The notes below the pieces were generated by a model. That model saw only the letters and a program-made list of their open reading frames with translations. It was not told where the DNA came from and did no database searches. The translations under genes were made by a program, and so were the position numbers. From Leeuwenhoekiella aestuarii (GTDB lineage Bacteria; Bacteroidota; Bacteroidia; Flavobacteriales; Flavobacteriaceae), in the NCBI RefSeq assembly GCF_004104055.1, contig NZ_QOVJ01000011.1, forward strand, positions 16,358-80,357: a stretch of DNA of 64,000 nt, read 5' to 3'. Positions 55,864 through 63,320 of this stretch are shown here, in pieces (position 1 is the first letter of the stretch; every line of letters starts with the position of its first letter).

Positions 55864-55888
55864 TGCAACGGTTACCGTTGTTATGGGC
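55864..55888 (-). repeat. short attC-like site (E type), copy 2
   Basis: On the minus strand the site reads GCCCATAACAACGGTAACCG, then TTGCAAAAGCC. CAACGGTAACCGTTG is a palindrome. The inverse core GCCCATAAC is the exact complement of GTTATGGGC, the 5' core of the same cassette at 57933-57941. The sequence beyond it matches that after the site at 63908. Confidence 0.75.
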
Positions 55889-55904
55889 TGGGCTTTTCTG
55901 ACGA

Positions 55905-56843
55905 TTATTCATTTCCTTCACGTATAACTTCTACCATTTCGTCAAATCCATGCCGTATCAATAGCTTTTTTAATGTGGTTATAAATCGCCTCAATTCTCG
56001 TTCTAAAATTGAATTATAATCTGGACTAAGTCTATTGAAATCGTGTGGTAGTAGGTTCGATATTGCGTGGTTAATACCTGTAATAATTGTTGGAAAGTCT
56101 ATAAACTCCAATACATCGTTTTCAATTTTCGTATCAATACTTATATATCTTGGTCTTCCCGCATATTTAAAAGAGACATTTTCCGTCTCAATTGAAGATT
56201 TTAAACGTTCAAATTGCAGGTTAACATCTTTATTAATTTTCTCTGGAATTATTATTTTCACTCGACATTTTTTGAAGTGTTTTTGTTTTGTCTCAAAACC
56301 ATTATTTTCAATAAGATATCGACATATTGGAACGACTAAATTTTCAAAATAAACAGAAGCTAATGTGGCTGATGGAAAAAAGTTTAATTCGTCGTCGCCA
56401 CTTGATAAAAATAAATCTCTTATTTGTCCAACAGCTAACTCAAAAGTTTCATTATTTCCCTTTTCAAACTGTGCCAACGATAATCCTCCAAAATCTGAAA
56501 GTAATTTAATTTCTTTATCTATGAGAAAAGCACATTTTGAAGTTCCTAAACGTCCAGTAAAAAGGCCTAACTCAAAAAGAACATTATCTCGTGGCTGAAG
56601 CATTTCTTTACCTCTAAAGACTACTTTGTCATCATTAGTTCCTAAAAGAATGCCGAAATCATATTGCAGAGTTGCCTTTAGTAAGTCTGATAAAAAATTT
56701 TGATTTATTTTAAAAATAGATGAGTCCCAAACACTTTCATTCCATATTGTAACGTCAAAATCTTTGTCAAGAATTGCTTTAGCTTTCTCAGCAAGTTTTA
56801 ATTCCTCTGACGATGAACCAATAAATAGTTTCTTCTTTATCAT
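55905..56843 (-). CDS. TIR-STING effector of a type I CBASS (Cap12-like)
   Basis: A 312-residue fusion. Residues 1-140 are a TIR domain (KLFIGSSSEELKLAEKAKAI at the start, then QPRDNVLFELGLFTGRLG), with Glu91 in the position of the catalytic glutamate of bacterial TIR NAD hydrolases. Residues 160-312 have the pattern of a bacterial STING cyclic-dinucleotide-binding domain (VYFENLVVPICRYLIENNG, VKIIIPEKINKDV, GRPRYISID with a loop Arg, and IDFPTIITGINHAI). Known TIR-STING proteins bind c-di-GMP, assemble into filaments and destroy NAD to stop phage growth. The start overlaps the CD-NTase stop by ATGA, so translation is coupled. The family call rests on motif recall. Confidence 0.82.
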   Translation of the reverse strand: MIKKKLFIGSSSEELKLAEKAKAILDKDFDVTIWNESVWDSSIFKINQNFLSDLLKATLQYDFGILLGTNDDKVVFRGKEMLQPRDNVLFELGLFTGRLGTSKCAFLIDKEIKLLSDFGGLSLAQFEKGNNETFELAVGQIRDLFLSSGDDELNFFPSATLASVYFENLVVPICRYLIENNGFETKQKHFKKCRVKIIIPEKINKDVNLQFERLKSSIETENVSFKYAGRPRYISIDTKIENDVLEFIDFPTIITGINHAISNLLPHDFNRLSPDYNSILERELRRFITTLKKLLIRHGFDEMVEVIREGNE

Positions 56844-57898
56844 ACCACAATTTTTGATTTTAAGTCTAAAAATATACTCTCAACCTCTGAAAGTAAAATT
56901 TTTAAGTTCTCAAGTTTAGTTTCATTGTATTTAAAAATATACTCCCGTCCATCTACTGAAATTATACTGTCCGATTTGCTTTTATTATTACATATTTCTC
57001 GAAGTTGATTATAAATTACTGGCACCAGTTCGTAGAATGATAAATATTGATATTCACTAATTTTAATGTCATAACAAACTGCATTGATATCGAAACTACT
57101 AAGTTGAATATTCTGACCAGAGCTTGCTTTAATATTTTTTAGAAAACGTATCATTTTTTTTAGTCTACCATTTGTGTCTGCGCTTCGTTGATTTATTCTT
57201 TTAATGCTTAAGAATGGGTAATCTGCATCTCCTCGTGAATCCAATTCTTTATCATAAATCTGAACACCGCGATAATCTCCTTTGTCATTTATTATTGATG
57301 TTATATCGTCAAACCAATTGGCAATAACAATATCAACTTCTCGGTTAAGACTAAGGTTTTTAATTTTAATAGCTTTGGGCTTTGAGACATCACAAATCGA
57401 ATAATTGTTAGACATTATTCGCTCACTATCAAGTCTCATATTTCGCAAATCATTTAAAGCATTTCCTTGATATGGTGAACCACCAACTTCACTTTCTAAT
57501 TTCTTGATTGAAGATTCATAAAACTGTGCTTTTCTAATCGAATTTTCTAATAATGCTTTTATTTTTGTTTTGTCCGGTTGATAAAACTTTTCGCTAATTG
57601 TTAATAAATCAATGTCGCTAAAACCTTTGATATGAGTATTGGTCATTACTGAACCTTGATATTTATAAGTAACATTTTCAAGTTCTTTTATAAGATGTCC
57701 TTTAACTCTTTCACCCGCATCTTTACTTTTTTGAGTATATTCAGGCTCAACACCTTTCATTGCGAGCCGAATGAAAATTAAAACTTCACTATATGAGATA
57801 GTGGCAAGCTCATCAGAGAATGATTTTTTGAATGCAAAGTTTTCTGGATTTACTCTTGCTCTTATACTTTCGGTTAATTGACGATAGTTTTTATTCAT
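56840..57898 (-). CDS. CD-NTase of a type I CBASS (CdnE-like)
   Basis: A 352-residue nucleotidyltransferase of the cGAS/DncV-like superfamily, starting at the ATG at 57898. A TTG two codons upstream is also open. The G-S motif is YQGSVMTNTHIKGFSDIDLL, with Gly82-Ser83 and Asp95/Asp97. The third catalytic Asp is Asp189 (REVDIVIAN). The C-terminal all-helical domain follows. STING-linked CBASS enzymes make c-di-GMP on phage infection; that is expected here. It overlaps the TIR-STING gene by four bases and forms a two-gene operon. No Cap2/Cap3 genes follow, so this is type I. Cassette cores at 57933 and 55880 enclose exactly the two genes. Confidence 0.85.
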   Translation of the reverse strand: MNKNYRQLTESIRARVNPENFAFKKSFSDELATISYSEVLIFIRLAMKGVEPEYTQKSKDAGERVKGHLIKELENVTYKYQGSVMTNTHIKGFSDIDLLTISEKFYQPDKTKIKALLENSIRKAQFYESSIKKLESEVGGSPYQGNALNDLRNMRLDSERIMSNNYSICDVSKPKAIKIKNLSLNREVDIVIANWFDDITSIINDKGDYRGVQIYDKELDSRGDADYPFLSIKRINQRSADTNGRLKKMIRFLKNIKASSGQNIQLSSFDINAVCYDIKISEYQYLSFYELVPVIYNQLREICNNKSKSDSIISVDGREYIFKYNETKLENLKILLSEVESIFLDLKSKIVV

Positions 57899-57932
57899 TC
57901 TCAAATTTTAATTAAAGTACGGATTTTGCCTT

Positions 57933-58000
57933 GCCCATAACTTGTTATATCAACACTAAATATATACCTATCCCTCAAAATCCACAGGATATCAACACAT
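57933..58000. repeat. R1 repeat, copy f, with cassette core
   Basis: The plus strand reads GCCCATAACTTGTTATATCA, then ACACTAAATATATACCTATC, CCTCAAAATCCACAGGATAT. It ends 5' of the CBASS operon. Read on the minus strand, the repeat stops at the core AG^TTATGGGC, and the following bases are cassette sequence. The HNH 3' flank beyond it is truncated. Confidence 0.78.
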
Positions 58001-58082
58001 TAAAGTTGCATTCATAAAAATATACCTTTGTCTTAGAAATAGCTTACAGAATCCTGTAATCCCCTGATTTAAACTAAAAAAA
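58001..58082. other. junction between R1 copy f and the structured region
   Basis: No gene; sequence has no clear match to the flank of the other R1 copies, so it is probably the other side of a deletion. Confidence 0.35.
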
Positions 58083-58096
58083 GGGGATAAATCCCC
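58083..58096 (-). terminator. hairpin with T-run
   Basis: GGGGATAAATCCCC is a perfect five-base stem hairpin; on the minus strand TTTTTTT follows. Strong terminator-like shape at the edge of the structured region. Confidence 0.5.
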
Positions 58097-58109
58097 TCAA
58101 AACACCCTT

Positions 58110-58225
58110 TTGTTCGAGTGTACTTCGAGTTTTCTTCGGGGTTTGTTCGAGAAACACCCCCTTTTTCCGAAGCGCTCTCGAAGGATACCCGAACAAGACT
58201 CGAAGCAAACCCCTCTAAAAATAGA
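58110..58225. repeat. strongly structured segment with TTCGAG motifs
   Basis: GGGGTTTGTTCGAG (58138-58151) pairs with CTCGAAGCAAACCCC (58199-58213) over an internal loop containing further CGAAG/CTTCG-type pairs. TTCGAG or CTCGAA occurs five times. No start or frame of significance. The shape is that of a folded RNA or an extruded DNA site, but the function is unknown. Confidence 0.5.
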
Positions 58226-58345
58226 ATTGCTATGCGGGAATAGGCTATAGTATGTAAAAGGATGCTGCAGTATGCGAGACCGTGCAAGTGCCTGCAAGTA
58301 CAGGCCATTTAAAATAGCCTATCGTATTGGTAATTTTAGGAATTG

Positions 58346-58543
58346 TGTTTCTTGAAAATGGTAGCCTTGCATTCACAGTTATTGGATGAGAACCTCAGCC
58401 TTATACCTTCCATAGCGTTAGTATACCGTTACCCTGCCTTTGCTATGCTTTATCCCCGGGTGAAACGTGGGTGAACCTCGAGTGAACTACGGGTGAACCT
58501 TGGGTGAAAGTGGTTCTGGGAATGTTTAAAATGGAATACTTGA
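58346..58543. repeat. R3 repeat, copy 2, with five tandem 11-base units
   Basis: Same R3 core as at 27336-27511. At 58458-58512 five 11-base units, GGGTGAAACGT, GGGTGAACCTC, GAGTGAACTAC, GGGTGAACCTT and GGGTGAAAGTG, follow one another. Iteron-like appearance, but no replication gene is near. Confidence 0.65.
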
Positions 58544-58732
58544 AGTACGAAATTCTCGGAATAAGTAATTGCCTAGGCTCGTCTAGAAGAATCACACTGC
58601 CAACTGTAAAAGAGCCTTTCCCCTATCCTACTATACGCTGGTTTGGCGAAAGGCGTTTTTACCTTACCAAGTAAATATAAGGTATTTATAAGGCCTTGTC
58701 AAGAGGAATATCTAGCAGCGTTAACGCAAAAA
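58544..58732. other. gene-free interval
   Basis: About 190 bases; no signal except GCGTTAACGC at 58708-58717, a possible core-like dyad directly before the disrupted gene. Confidence 0.35.
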
Positions 58733-59032
58733 CTATTTTGATTTATTTTTTAATATCCGTTCAACATATTCTTGATAATTTTTAAATCCGTTTTTTTCTT
58801 TTTTCAGGATTTTCCAAATCAATAATTACGTTAAGACCAGAATCATAAATCTGCCAATTGTGTTTTTTGGCCAACTCAATTAGTTCATAAAGTTCCTTTT
58901 CTCCATACAATAAGAGCATAACGTTGCTCGAATGTTCGTTATTGGCAGTGACCTCCTCCCATTAAATCGGACTGATATAAACTAGAGAATTTCGGGCAAA
59001 TAAATGTTTAACTTTAAATAGATTATTTGCTT

Positions 59033-59299
59033 ATGAAACGTTCAAAATTCACAGAGTCTCAAATCGTGTTTGCGATTAAACAGGTTGAGACGGGAACGCG
59101 TCTTTTTGAGGTCTGTCGCAAGATGGGAATCAGCGAGGCAACCTTTTACAATTGGAAGAAAAAATACGGTGGTCTAGGCGTCTCCGAACTGAGAAGGCTC
59201 AAAAACCTGGAAGAGGAGAATGCTCAGCTTAAAAAGCTTGTAGCCGATTTAAGCCTTGACAAACAGATTCTTCAGGACGTACTTAAAAAAAAGTTCTGA
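59033..59299 (+). CDS. IS3 OrfA
   Basis: An 88-residue helix-turn-helix protein (SKFTESQIVFAIKQVETGTR, then VCRKMGISEATFYNWKKKYG) with a C-terminal leucine-rich coiled coil. Start at the ATG at 59033. Near its end an eight-A run at 59285-59292 is a -1 slippery site, so a fused OrfAB transposase can be made, as in other IS3 elements. Confidence 0.92.
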   Translation: MKRSKFTESQIVFAIKQVETGTRLFEVCRKMGISEATFYNWKKKYGGLGVSELRRLKNLEEENAQLKKLVADLSLDKQILQDVLKKKF

Positions 59300-59319
59300 G
59301 GCCGTCTCGAAAACGAGAG

Positions 59320-60156
59320 ATGGTCAGCAATATTCGTATGGAATATAATATTTCCATCAACCGTTGTGTACGCCTAATATTGCTGCACAAGAGCGTTTAT
59401 TATTACACCCCTACAGAACGTGGAGATGAATTACTGCGTATGAGAATGAAAGAAATAGCAGCTACGCGGGTACGCTATGGGTTTTGGAGAATCTATATCC
59501 TGCTTCGTCGGGAAGGCTTTATGGATAATCATAAACGGGTTTATAGAGTGTATTGCGAAGAAGGTTTAAACCTCAGATCTAAGAGGCCTAAAAGAAGTCG
59601 ATGTGCAGCCCATAGACAACCTGTTCTTGGTAATGCCTCTAGTTTACATGAGTGCTGGAGTATGGATTTTGTGACAGATCAACTCTACGATGGAAGCCGT
59701 TTCAGGGCCTTAACTGTAGTGGATAATTATAGTCGTAAATGTTTAGCGATATATGCAGGGAAATCCCTTAAAGGAAGTGATGTTGTTGGGGTGATGGATA
59801 ATTTAGTTAATGATGCAAAAGTTTATCCTCAACGCATCAAAGTAGATAATGGAAGTGAATTTATCAGTAAAGTATTGGATAAATGGGCTTATGAAAACAA
59901 TGTGGAATTGGACTTCTCAAGACCAGGAAAACCTACTGATAATCCCTTTATAGAAAGCTTCAATGGATCATTCAGGGATGAATGTTTAAATACAAATTGG
60001 TTCTTCTCTTTGGAAGATGCTCAGGAAAAGTTCGATATTTGGAGGGAAGACTATAACGGGTTCAGACCACACAGTTCATTGAGTGACATGTCACCCAATG
60101 AGTACATTGAAATCAATGAAAATAGCCCAGATTCTCAAGTTATTACTAGTACCTAA
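59320..60156 (+). CDS. IS3 OrfB, DDE transposase
   Basis: A 278-residue integrase-core protein in the -1 frame relative to OrfA. The catalytic triad is visible as Asp in WSMDFVTD, Asp in VDNGSEF and Glu in FIESFNG. A complete C-terminus (SLSDMSPNEYIEINEN) and no defects; the element may be active. Confidence 0.93.
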   Translation: MVSNIRMEYNISINRCVRLILLHKSVYYYTPTERGDELLRMRMKEIAATRVRYGFWRIYILLRREGFMDNHKRVYRVYCEEGLNLRSKRPKRSRCAAHRQPVLGNASSLHECWSMDFVTDQLYDGSRFRALTVVDNYSRKCLAIYAGKSLKGSDVVGVMDNLVNDAKVYPQRIKVDNGSEFISKVLDKWAYENNVELDFSRPGKPTDNPFIESFNGSFRDECLNTNWFFSLEDAQEKFDIWREDYNGFRPHSSLSDMSPNEYIEINENSPDSQVITST

Positions 60157-60459
60157 AGATGGGAGGAGGTCACAGTAAAGTCAATTGTAAAATTAAGCAG
60201 TTCTAATCGGGGGGAGCTTACACACTAATGTCCAAATACTTATCCCCTATTTCCAATGTTTCATTTTGAATATAGGTATTTATCACTTGACCATATTTGT
60301 TGGCTTGATATTTCTCAGGGAATCTATTGAAAAGTAGTTTAAAAGAATCTTTTTTAAAGTCGTTCCTTAAAAAGTATAATTCCATAATTGTGTATAATGA
60401 AGGCTATTCTGACACCATACATTTTGTCCTAATTTTAAATATATTATTGTATATCCTAT

Positions 60460-61206
60460 GTGCTTTTTTTTGAACATTTTATAAATCACCACCACGATAA
60501 AGATTTGAATACCCTAAATGAAACGCATATACGCGCTTACTTACAAAGACTCATTCGTCAGAATAAATCAAACTCCTACCTCAATCAGGTCATTAACTCC
60601 ATAAAGTTTTATTATGAAGTTGTTTTAGGCATGCCTAACCGATTTTATGAAATAGAACGTCCTAGAAAAGAACATAAACTCCCTCAGATCATTTCAAAAG
60701 AAGAAGTGTTATCTCTAATAGCTCATACTAATAATCTAAAGCATAAATGTATTGTTGAATTACTTTATGGCTCTGGTTTAAGAACAAGTGAGTTATTGAA
60801 CTTAAAGATTGAAGATATAGACAGTAAACGAATGCTTGTGAGGATAAAACAGGCTAAAGGAAATAAGGATAGGCTAACCCTTTTATCTCAGAATGCATTA
60901 TTAGATTTGCGTAAATATTATAAAAGCTGGAAACCTAAAGAGTACCTTTTTGAAGGTCAAAGAGGAGGCCAATATAGTGGCCAAGCCGTTGTTAATATTG
61001 TAAAAAATGCTTCTTTAAAAGCTCGAATTAAGGTTTCTGTAACGCCTCATACGTTGAGACATAGCTTTGCTACACATCTACTTGAAGCCGGAGTCGATCT
61101 GAGACAAATACAAGTATTATTGGGACATCAATCAACCAAAACCACCGAAATTTACACCCACGTGGCCGCAAATACTTTTAAAACAATAAAAAATCCCTTA
61201 GATTAG
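60460..61206 (+). CDS. tyrosine recombinase (integrase), N-terminally short
   Basis: A 248-residue tyrosine recombinase (Xer/IntI-like). The catalytic set is complete: Arg108 (GSGLRTSEL), Lys133 (KGNKDR), His197-x-x-Arg200 (PHTLRHSFATHLL), His223 (LLGHQSTKTTEIYTHV) and Tyr232. It opens with GTG at 60460; a stop lies eight codons upstream in frame, so the first 40-50 residues of the SAM-like arm are missing compared with usual members. An eight-T run directly after the start makes a frameshift possible. It lacks the insertion between motif II and HxxR that marks IntI. The same orientation and position just before the cassettes make it the best candidate enzyme, if not dead. Confidence 0.82.
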   Translation: MLFFEHFINHHHDKDLNTLNETHIRAYLQRLIRQNKSNSYLNQVINSIKFYYEVVLGMPNRFYEIERPRKEHKLPQIISKEEVLSLIAHTNNLKHKCIVELLYGSGLRTSELLNLKIEDIDSKRMLVRIKQAKGNKDRLTLLSQNALLDLRKYYKSWKPKEYLFEGQRGGQYSGQAVVNIVKNASLKARIKVSVTPHTLRHSFATHLLEAGVDLRQIQVLLGHQSTKTTEIYTHVAANTFKTIKNPLD

Positions 61207-61226
61207 TTCTTTAACTAAAATGGATA

Positions 61227-61262
61227 TAACACAACTTGTTGTGTTATCCGTACGTTAGCCAC
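61227..61262 (+). repeat. attI-like site in front of the cassette array
   Basis: TAACACAAC-TT-GTTGTGTTA (61227-61246) is a nine-base stem hairpin starting 21 bases after the integrase stop. It is followed by TCCGTAC and the core GTTAGCCAC (61254-61262). GGATATAACACAACTTG resembles the end of R1 (GATATAACAAG) before its core. The first cassette starts at this core. Confidence 0.65.
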
Positions 61263-61265
61263 AAT

Positions 61266-61850
61266 ATGAGGAAAACCCAAATCAGAAATAGTATTACAAA
61301 GATTCATTTCTATCTTTTGGGATTTGCTGTACTGAATTTCACTCTGAAAAAAACGATTGAAATAAGTCTGAATTACAGATTTGCATATTTAATTACAGTT
61401 TTGATTTATACAAGCGGAATTATTCTGTTTTTCTGGAATTTCAAACCATTCAAAAAACGAGTAATCTATTTTAGTGTTTATTTTATAACACCAATTCTGA
61501 CTTTACTCTTTTGGTTGTTTGGCGGAATATTTTTTGGACTTTTAGCCTCAATTGTTCTCTACCCAATCTATCCGAGCGAAATAAAAACACAAAACGAGAA
61601 AATTGTAGTTTATAAAAAATACCAAGGATTTATGGGCGCTTGTTGTCCTTATGAAGTAACTGAAAAAAAATACTGGTTGTTGGAAAAGAAAATAATGGAC
61701 ATTAATCTCTATGAAGCTATTGACTTTGGAAAAGCTTCTCTCAAATCTAAAGATGGAAAATCGGAATTAAAAATAAGGTATAATAAATACGAGTTTGGGC
61801 CAGAAATAAGTGAAGAAACGGACACGATAATTAACATAAAAACAGAATAA
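61266..61850 (+). CDS. cassette gene 1: membrane protein of unknown family
   Basis: A 194-residue protein from the ATG at 61266. A frame open ten codons earlier overlaps the core and was rejected. Hydrophobic segments near residues 16-32, 42-60, 70-88 and 85-107, so three to four membrane helices, then a cytoplasmic C-terminal half of mixed beta character (GFMGACCPYEVTEKKYW). Cores GTTAGCCAC (61254) and GTGGCTAAC (61856) define the cassette. No family recognised. Confidence 0.75.
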   Translation: MRKTQIRNSITKIHFYLLGFAVLNFTLKKTIEISLNYRFAYLITVLIYTSGIILFFWNFKPFKKRVIYFSVYFITPILTLLFWLFGGIFFGLLASIVLYPIYPSEIKTQNEKIVVYKKYQGFMGACCPYEVTEKKYWLLEKKIMDINLYEAIDFGKASLKSKDGKSELKIRYNKYEFGPEISEETDTIINIKTE

Positions 61851-61855
61851 ATACT

Positions 61856-61989
61856 GTGGCTAACAACGTGTATAGTTCATTGCTTCCGATTTTCCTCGCG
61901 GAAAATCCTCGCGCTGAACTATTGCCAGTTTTATTTGCTAAATTAGTTACGAGACCAGCGCAACAAACCATACACAATCCGTTGTACGC
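61856..61989 (+). repeat. attC-like site 1
   Basis: GTGGCTAACAACGTGTATAG, TTCATTGC pairs with GCGCAACAAACCATACACAA, TCCGTTGTACGC at the other end. It holds an inner hairpin CGATTTTCCTCGCGGAAAATCCTCG-like (61888-61912). The left GTGGCTAAC is the exact complement of the cassette-1 core at 61254; the right GTTGTACGC is the core of cassette 2. Confidence 0.82.
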
Positions 61990-62012
61990 AAGCTGAAAAA
62001 AACTCACTCGAA

Positions 62013-62516
62013 TTGAAAAAAATCACGCTGATATTATTAATCGGACTTATAATTGGACTTATTTCTGTCGCTTTGTTTTGGACAGATTTTGTTCCTAAAA
62101 AAAATCGGATTGAAATAACTAACGAATTTATTATAAACGATAATTGGGACGAATACAACCACGCAATCATAATTGAAAAAATGACTGTTTTGGATAACCG
62201 TTTGAATGTTTTCTCAAAAGAATTTATAAAAAACTCTCATTATTGGGATTTTGAAAAATCACTTGAAAAGGACAACACTTTGACTTGCAATTATTGGGGA
62301 AATGAACTTTATACAAAAGACAAAGTATATTTTGACAAAGATAATGGCTGGAACTGGAACGTAAACGGAATTGAGAAACCGACAATTGGAAAACTTGAAA
62401 ACGGAAATTGGTATAAATTTTTGAACCTGTTAATGAATACAAAATATTATAATTATGTATTTGTTGACAGCATTGGAAAAACACACGTTTTTAGTGTAAA
62501 TAAAGCTAATTATTAA
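62013..62516 (+). CDS. cassette gene 2: membrane-anchored protein of unknown family
   Basis: A 167-residue protein with a TTG start (LKKITLILLIGLIIGLISVA). An N-terminal membrane helix and an extracytoplasmic part rich in Asn, Trp and Tyr (WGNELYTKDKVYFDKDNGWN). Cassette cores GTTGTACGC (61981) and GCGTACAAC (62530) match over nine bases. No family recognised. Confidence 0.72.
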   Translation: MKKITLILLIGLIIGLISVALFWTDFVPKKNRIEITNEFIINDNWDEYNHAIIIEKMTVLDNRLNVFSKEFIKNSHYWDFEKSLEKDNTLTCNYWGNELYTKDKVYFDKDNGWNWNVNGIEKPTIGKLENGNWYKFLNLLMNTKYYNYVFVDSIGKTHVFSVNKANY

Positions 62517-62529
62517 ATAAAAAAAGCCA

Positions 62530-62667
62530 GCGTACAACACCGGCTTATAGTTCATTGCTTCTGACTTTCCTCGCGGAAAGTCCTCGCAAATTTGCTATCT
62601 TCGGTTTACGGCGGAAAATCCTCGCGGATTTTCACGCAACAAACCATAGCCAAATACGTTGTAGCGC
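62530..62667 (+). repeat. attC-like site 2
   Basis: GCGTACAACACCGGCTTATA, GTTCATTGC pairs with ACGCAACAAACCATAGCCAA, ATACGTTGTAGCGC. Inner hairpin of the same type as site 1 (CTCGCGGAAAGTCCTCG, then TCGCGGATTTTCACG). The right end GTTGTAGCGC is the core of cassette 3. Confidence 0.82.
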
Positions 62668-62696
62668 ATTAAAAAAAAACATTACGAAGAAAATAA

Positions 62697-63155
62697 ATGA
62701 ACGGATTTAGACTTTTCCCAATCCACATTCTAATAAAAGATTTGTCATTTATGACCTTCTATTTTCTGTTGATGAAATATAACTTGACAAGCGAAACAGC
62801 ATTGGCTGATGTCTTAAAAAACAACCCAAATATTACCGATTGGAGCTTCGTGAGTATTATCCAAGGTTCAATATTTTACAATCTGACAACTCTGATTGTA
62901 AGTCTTGTAACCTATTTTCCAATAGTATATTTAATGAAAAGGCTGATTGACAACAACCACACAATAAAAATAATACTGACAGGATTTATTCTGACAGCAA
63001 CAACACCCATATATTATTTATTTCTGACCGACTGGAAACACAATAATTACTATATGCCAAATGCTGAACGAATTGCTTGGATACTTTGTTTTGTTCTTTC
63101 AATCGGATTTTATTATTTAGCGAATAGAACTAATAAATCCAAAATAAACGAATAA
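62697..63155 (+). CDS. cassette gene 3: four-helix membrane protein of unknown family
   Basis: A 152-residue polytopic protein with hydrophobic segments near residues 14-27, 58-80, 86-107 and 126-144. Cassette cores: GTTGTAG (62658) and CTACAAC (63164) match over seven bases; one further base differs. No family recognised. Confidence 0.72.
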   Translation: MNGFRLFPIHILIKDLSFMTFYFLLMKYNLTSETALADVLKNNPNITDWSFVSIIQGSIFYNLTTLIVSLVTYFPIVYLMKRLIDNNHTIKIILTGFILTATTPIYYLFLTDWKHNNYYMPNAERIAWILCFVLSIGFYYLANRTNKSKINE

Positions 63156-63159
63156 AAAA

Positions 63160-63300
63160 CGCTCTACAACACTGGCTATACGCAATTTCTCGGTCATCGC
63201 TCATCCGAAAATTCCTGCGGTATTTTCTACGGTTTGGGTATATTTATAAAGACAAGGGTAAGGCTCGCAACTGCGCATAGCCTAAACCGTTGTGCGTAAG
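63160..63300 (+). repeat. attC-like site 3
   Basis: CTCTACAACACTGGCTATAC, GCAATTTCTCGG pairs with GCTCGCAACTGCGCATAGCC, TAAACCGTTGTGCGTA. The right core GTTGTGCGTA (63289-63298) opens cassette 4. The loop is longer and less structured than in sites 1 and 2. Confidence 0.8.
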
Positions 63301-63320
63301 CCGAGAAAACATATAGCCCA

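Larger units (their letters stand above)
58949..60172 (+). mobile_element. intact IS3-family insertion sequence
   Basis: A 1,224-base element. Terminal inverted repeats are TGACCTCCTCCCAT (58949-58962) and ATGGGAGGAGGTCA (60159-60172). It is flanked on both sides by CAG, a three-base target duplication (58946-58948 and 60173-60175). It carries orfA and orfB in overlapping phases. The right end also occurs as a remnant at 25808-25979. Confidence 0.93.
58733..60385 (-). pseudogene. small cassette-type gene broken by the IS3 insertion
   Basis: The minus strand reads, from the ATG at 60385, MELYFLRNDFKKDSFKLLFN, then EKYQANKYGQVINTYIQNET and KYLDISV, where the frame stops at 60218. The sequence continues one frame over (SSPRLELLNFTIDFTA) to the right IS junction. 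Left of the IS it resumes in phase, ANNEHSSNVMLLLYGEKELY and IYDSGLNVIIDLENPEK, with another shift at a poly-A tract, and ends NGFKNYQEYVERI with a stop at 58733. Rejoining at the CAG target duplication restores FTANNEH. An immunity-type or unknown soluble protein originally; family not identified. Confidence 0.75.

Noticed and set aside
27151..58000. R1 copies as CRISPR repeats
   Set aside because: Spacing is irregular over kilobases, there are no equal-length spacers and no cas genes; each copy borders a gene.
58069..58308. Open frames of 79 and 66 residues on the minus strand near the TTCGAG-rich segment
   Set aside because: They lie in a segment dominated by nested inverted repeats, have repetitive composition, and two overlapping frames are open at once. 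No family resemblance.
58946..60175. IS3 as the mobiliser of the CBASS operon
   Set aside because: The IS lies outside the CBASS cassette, with its own target duplication in another gene; the CBASS boundaries match cassette cores instead.
61227..61262. Simple Rho-independent terminator of the integrase gene
   Set aside because: The hairpin TAACACAAC/GTTGTGTTA has no T-run after it, and the core GTTAGCCAC right after it matches the complement 600 bases away.
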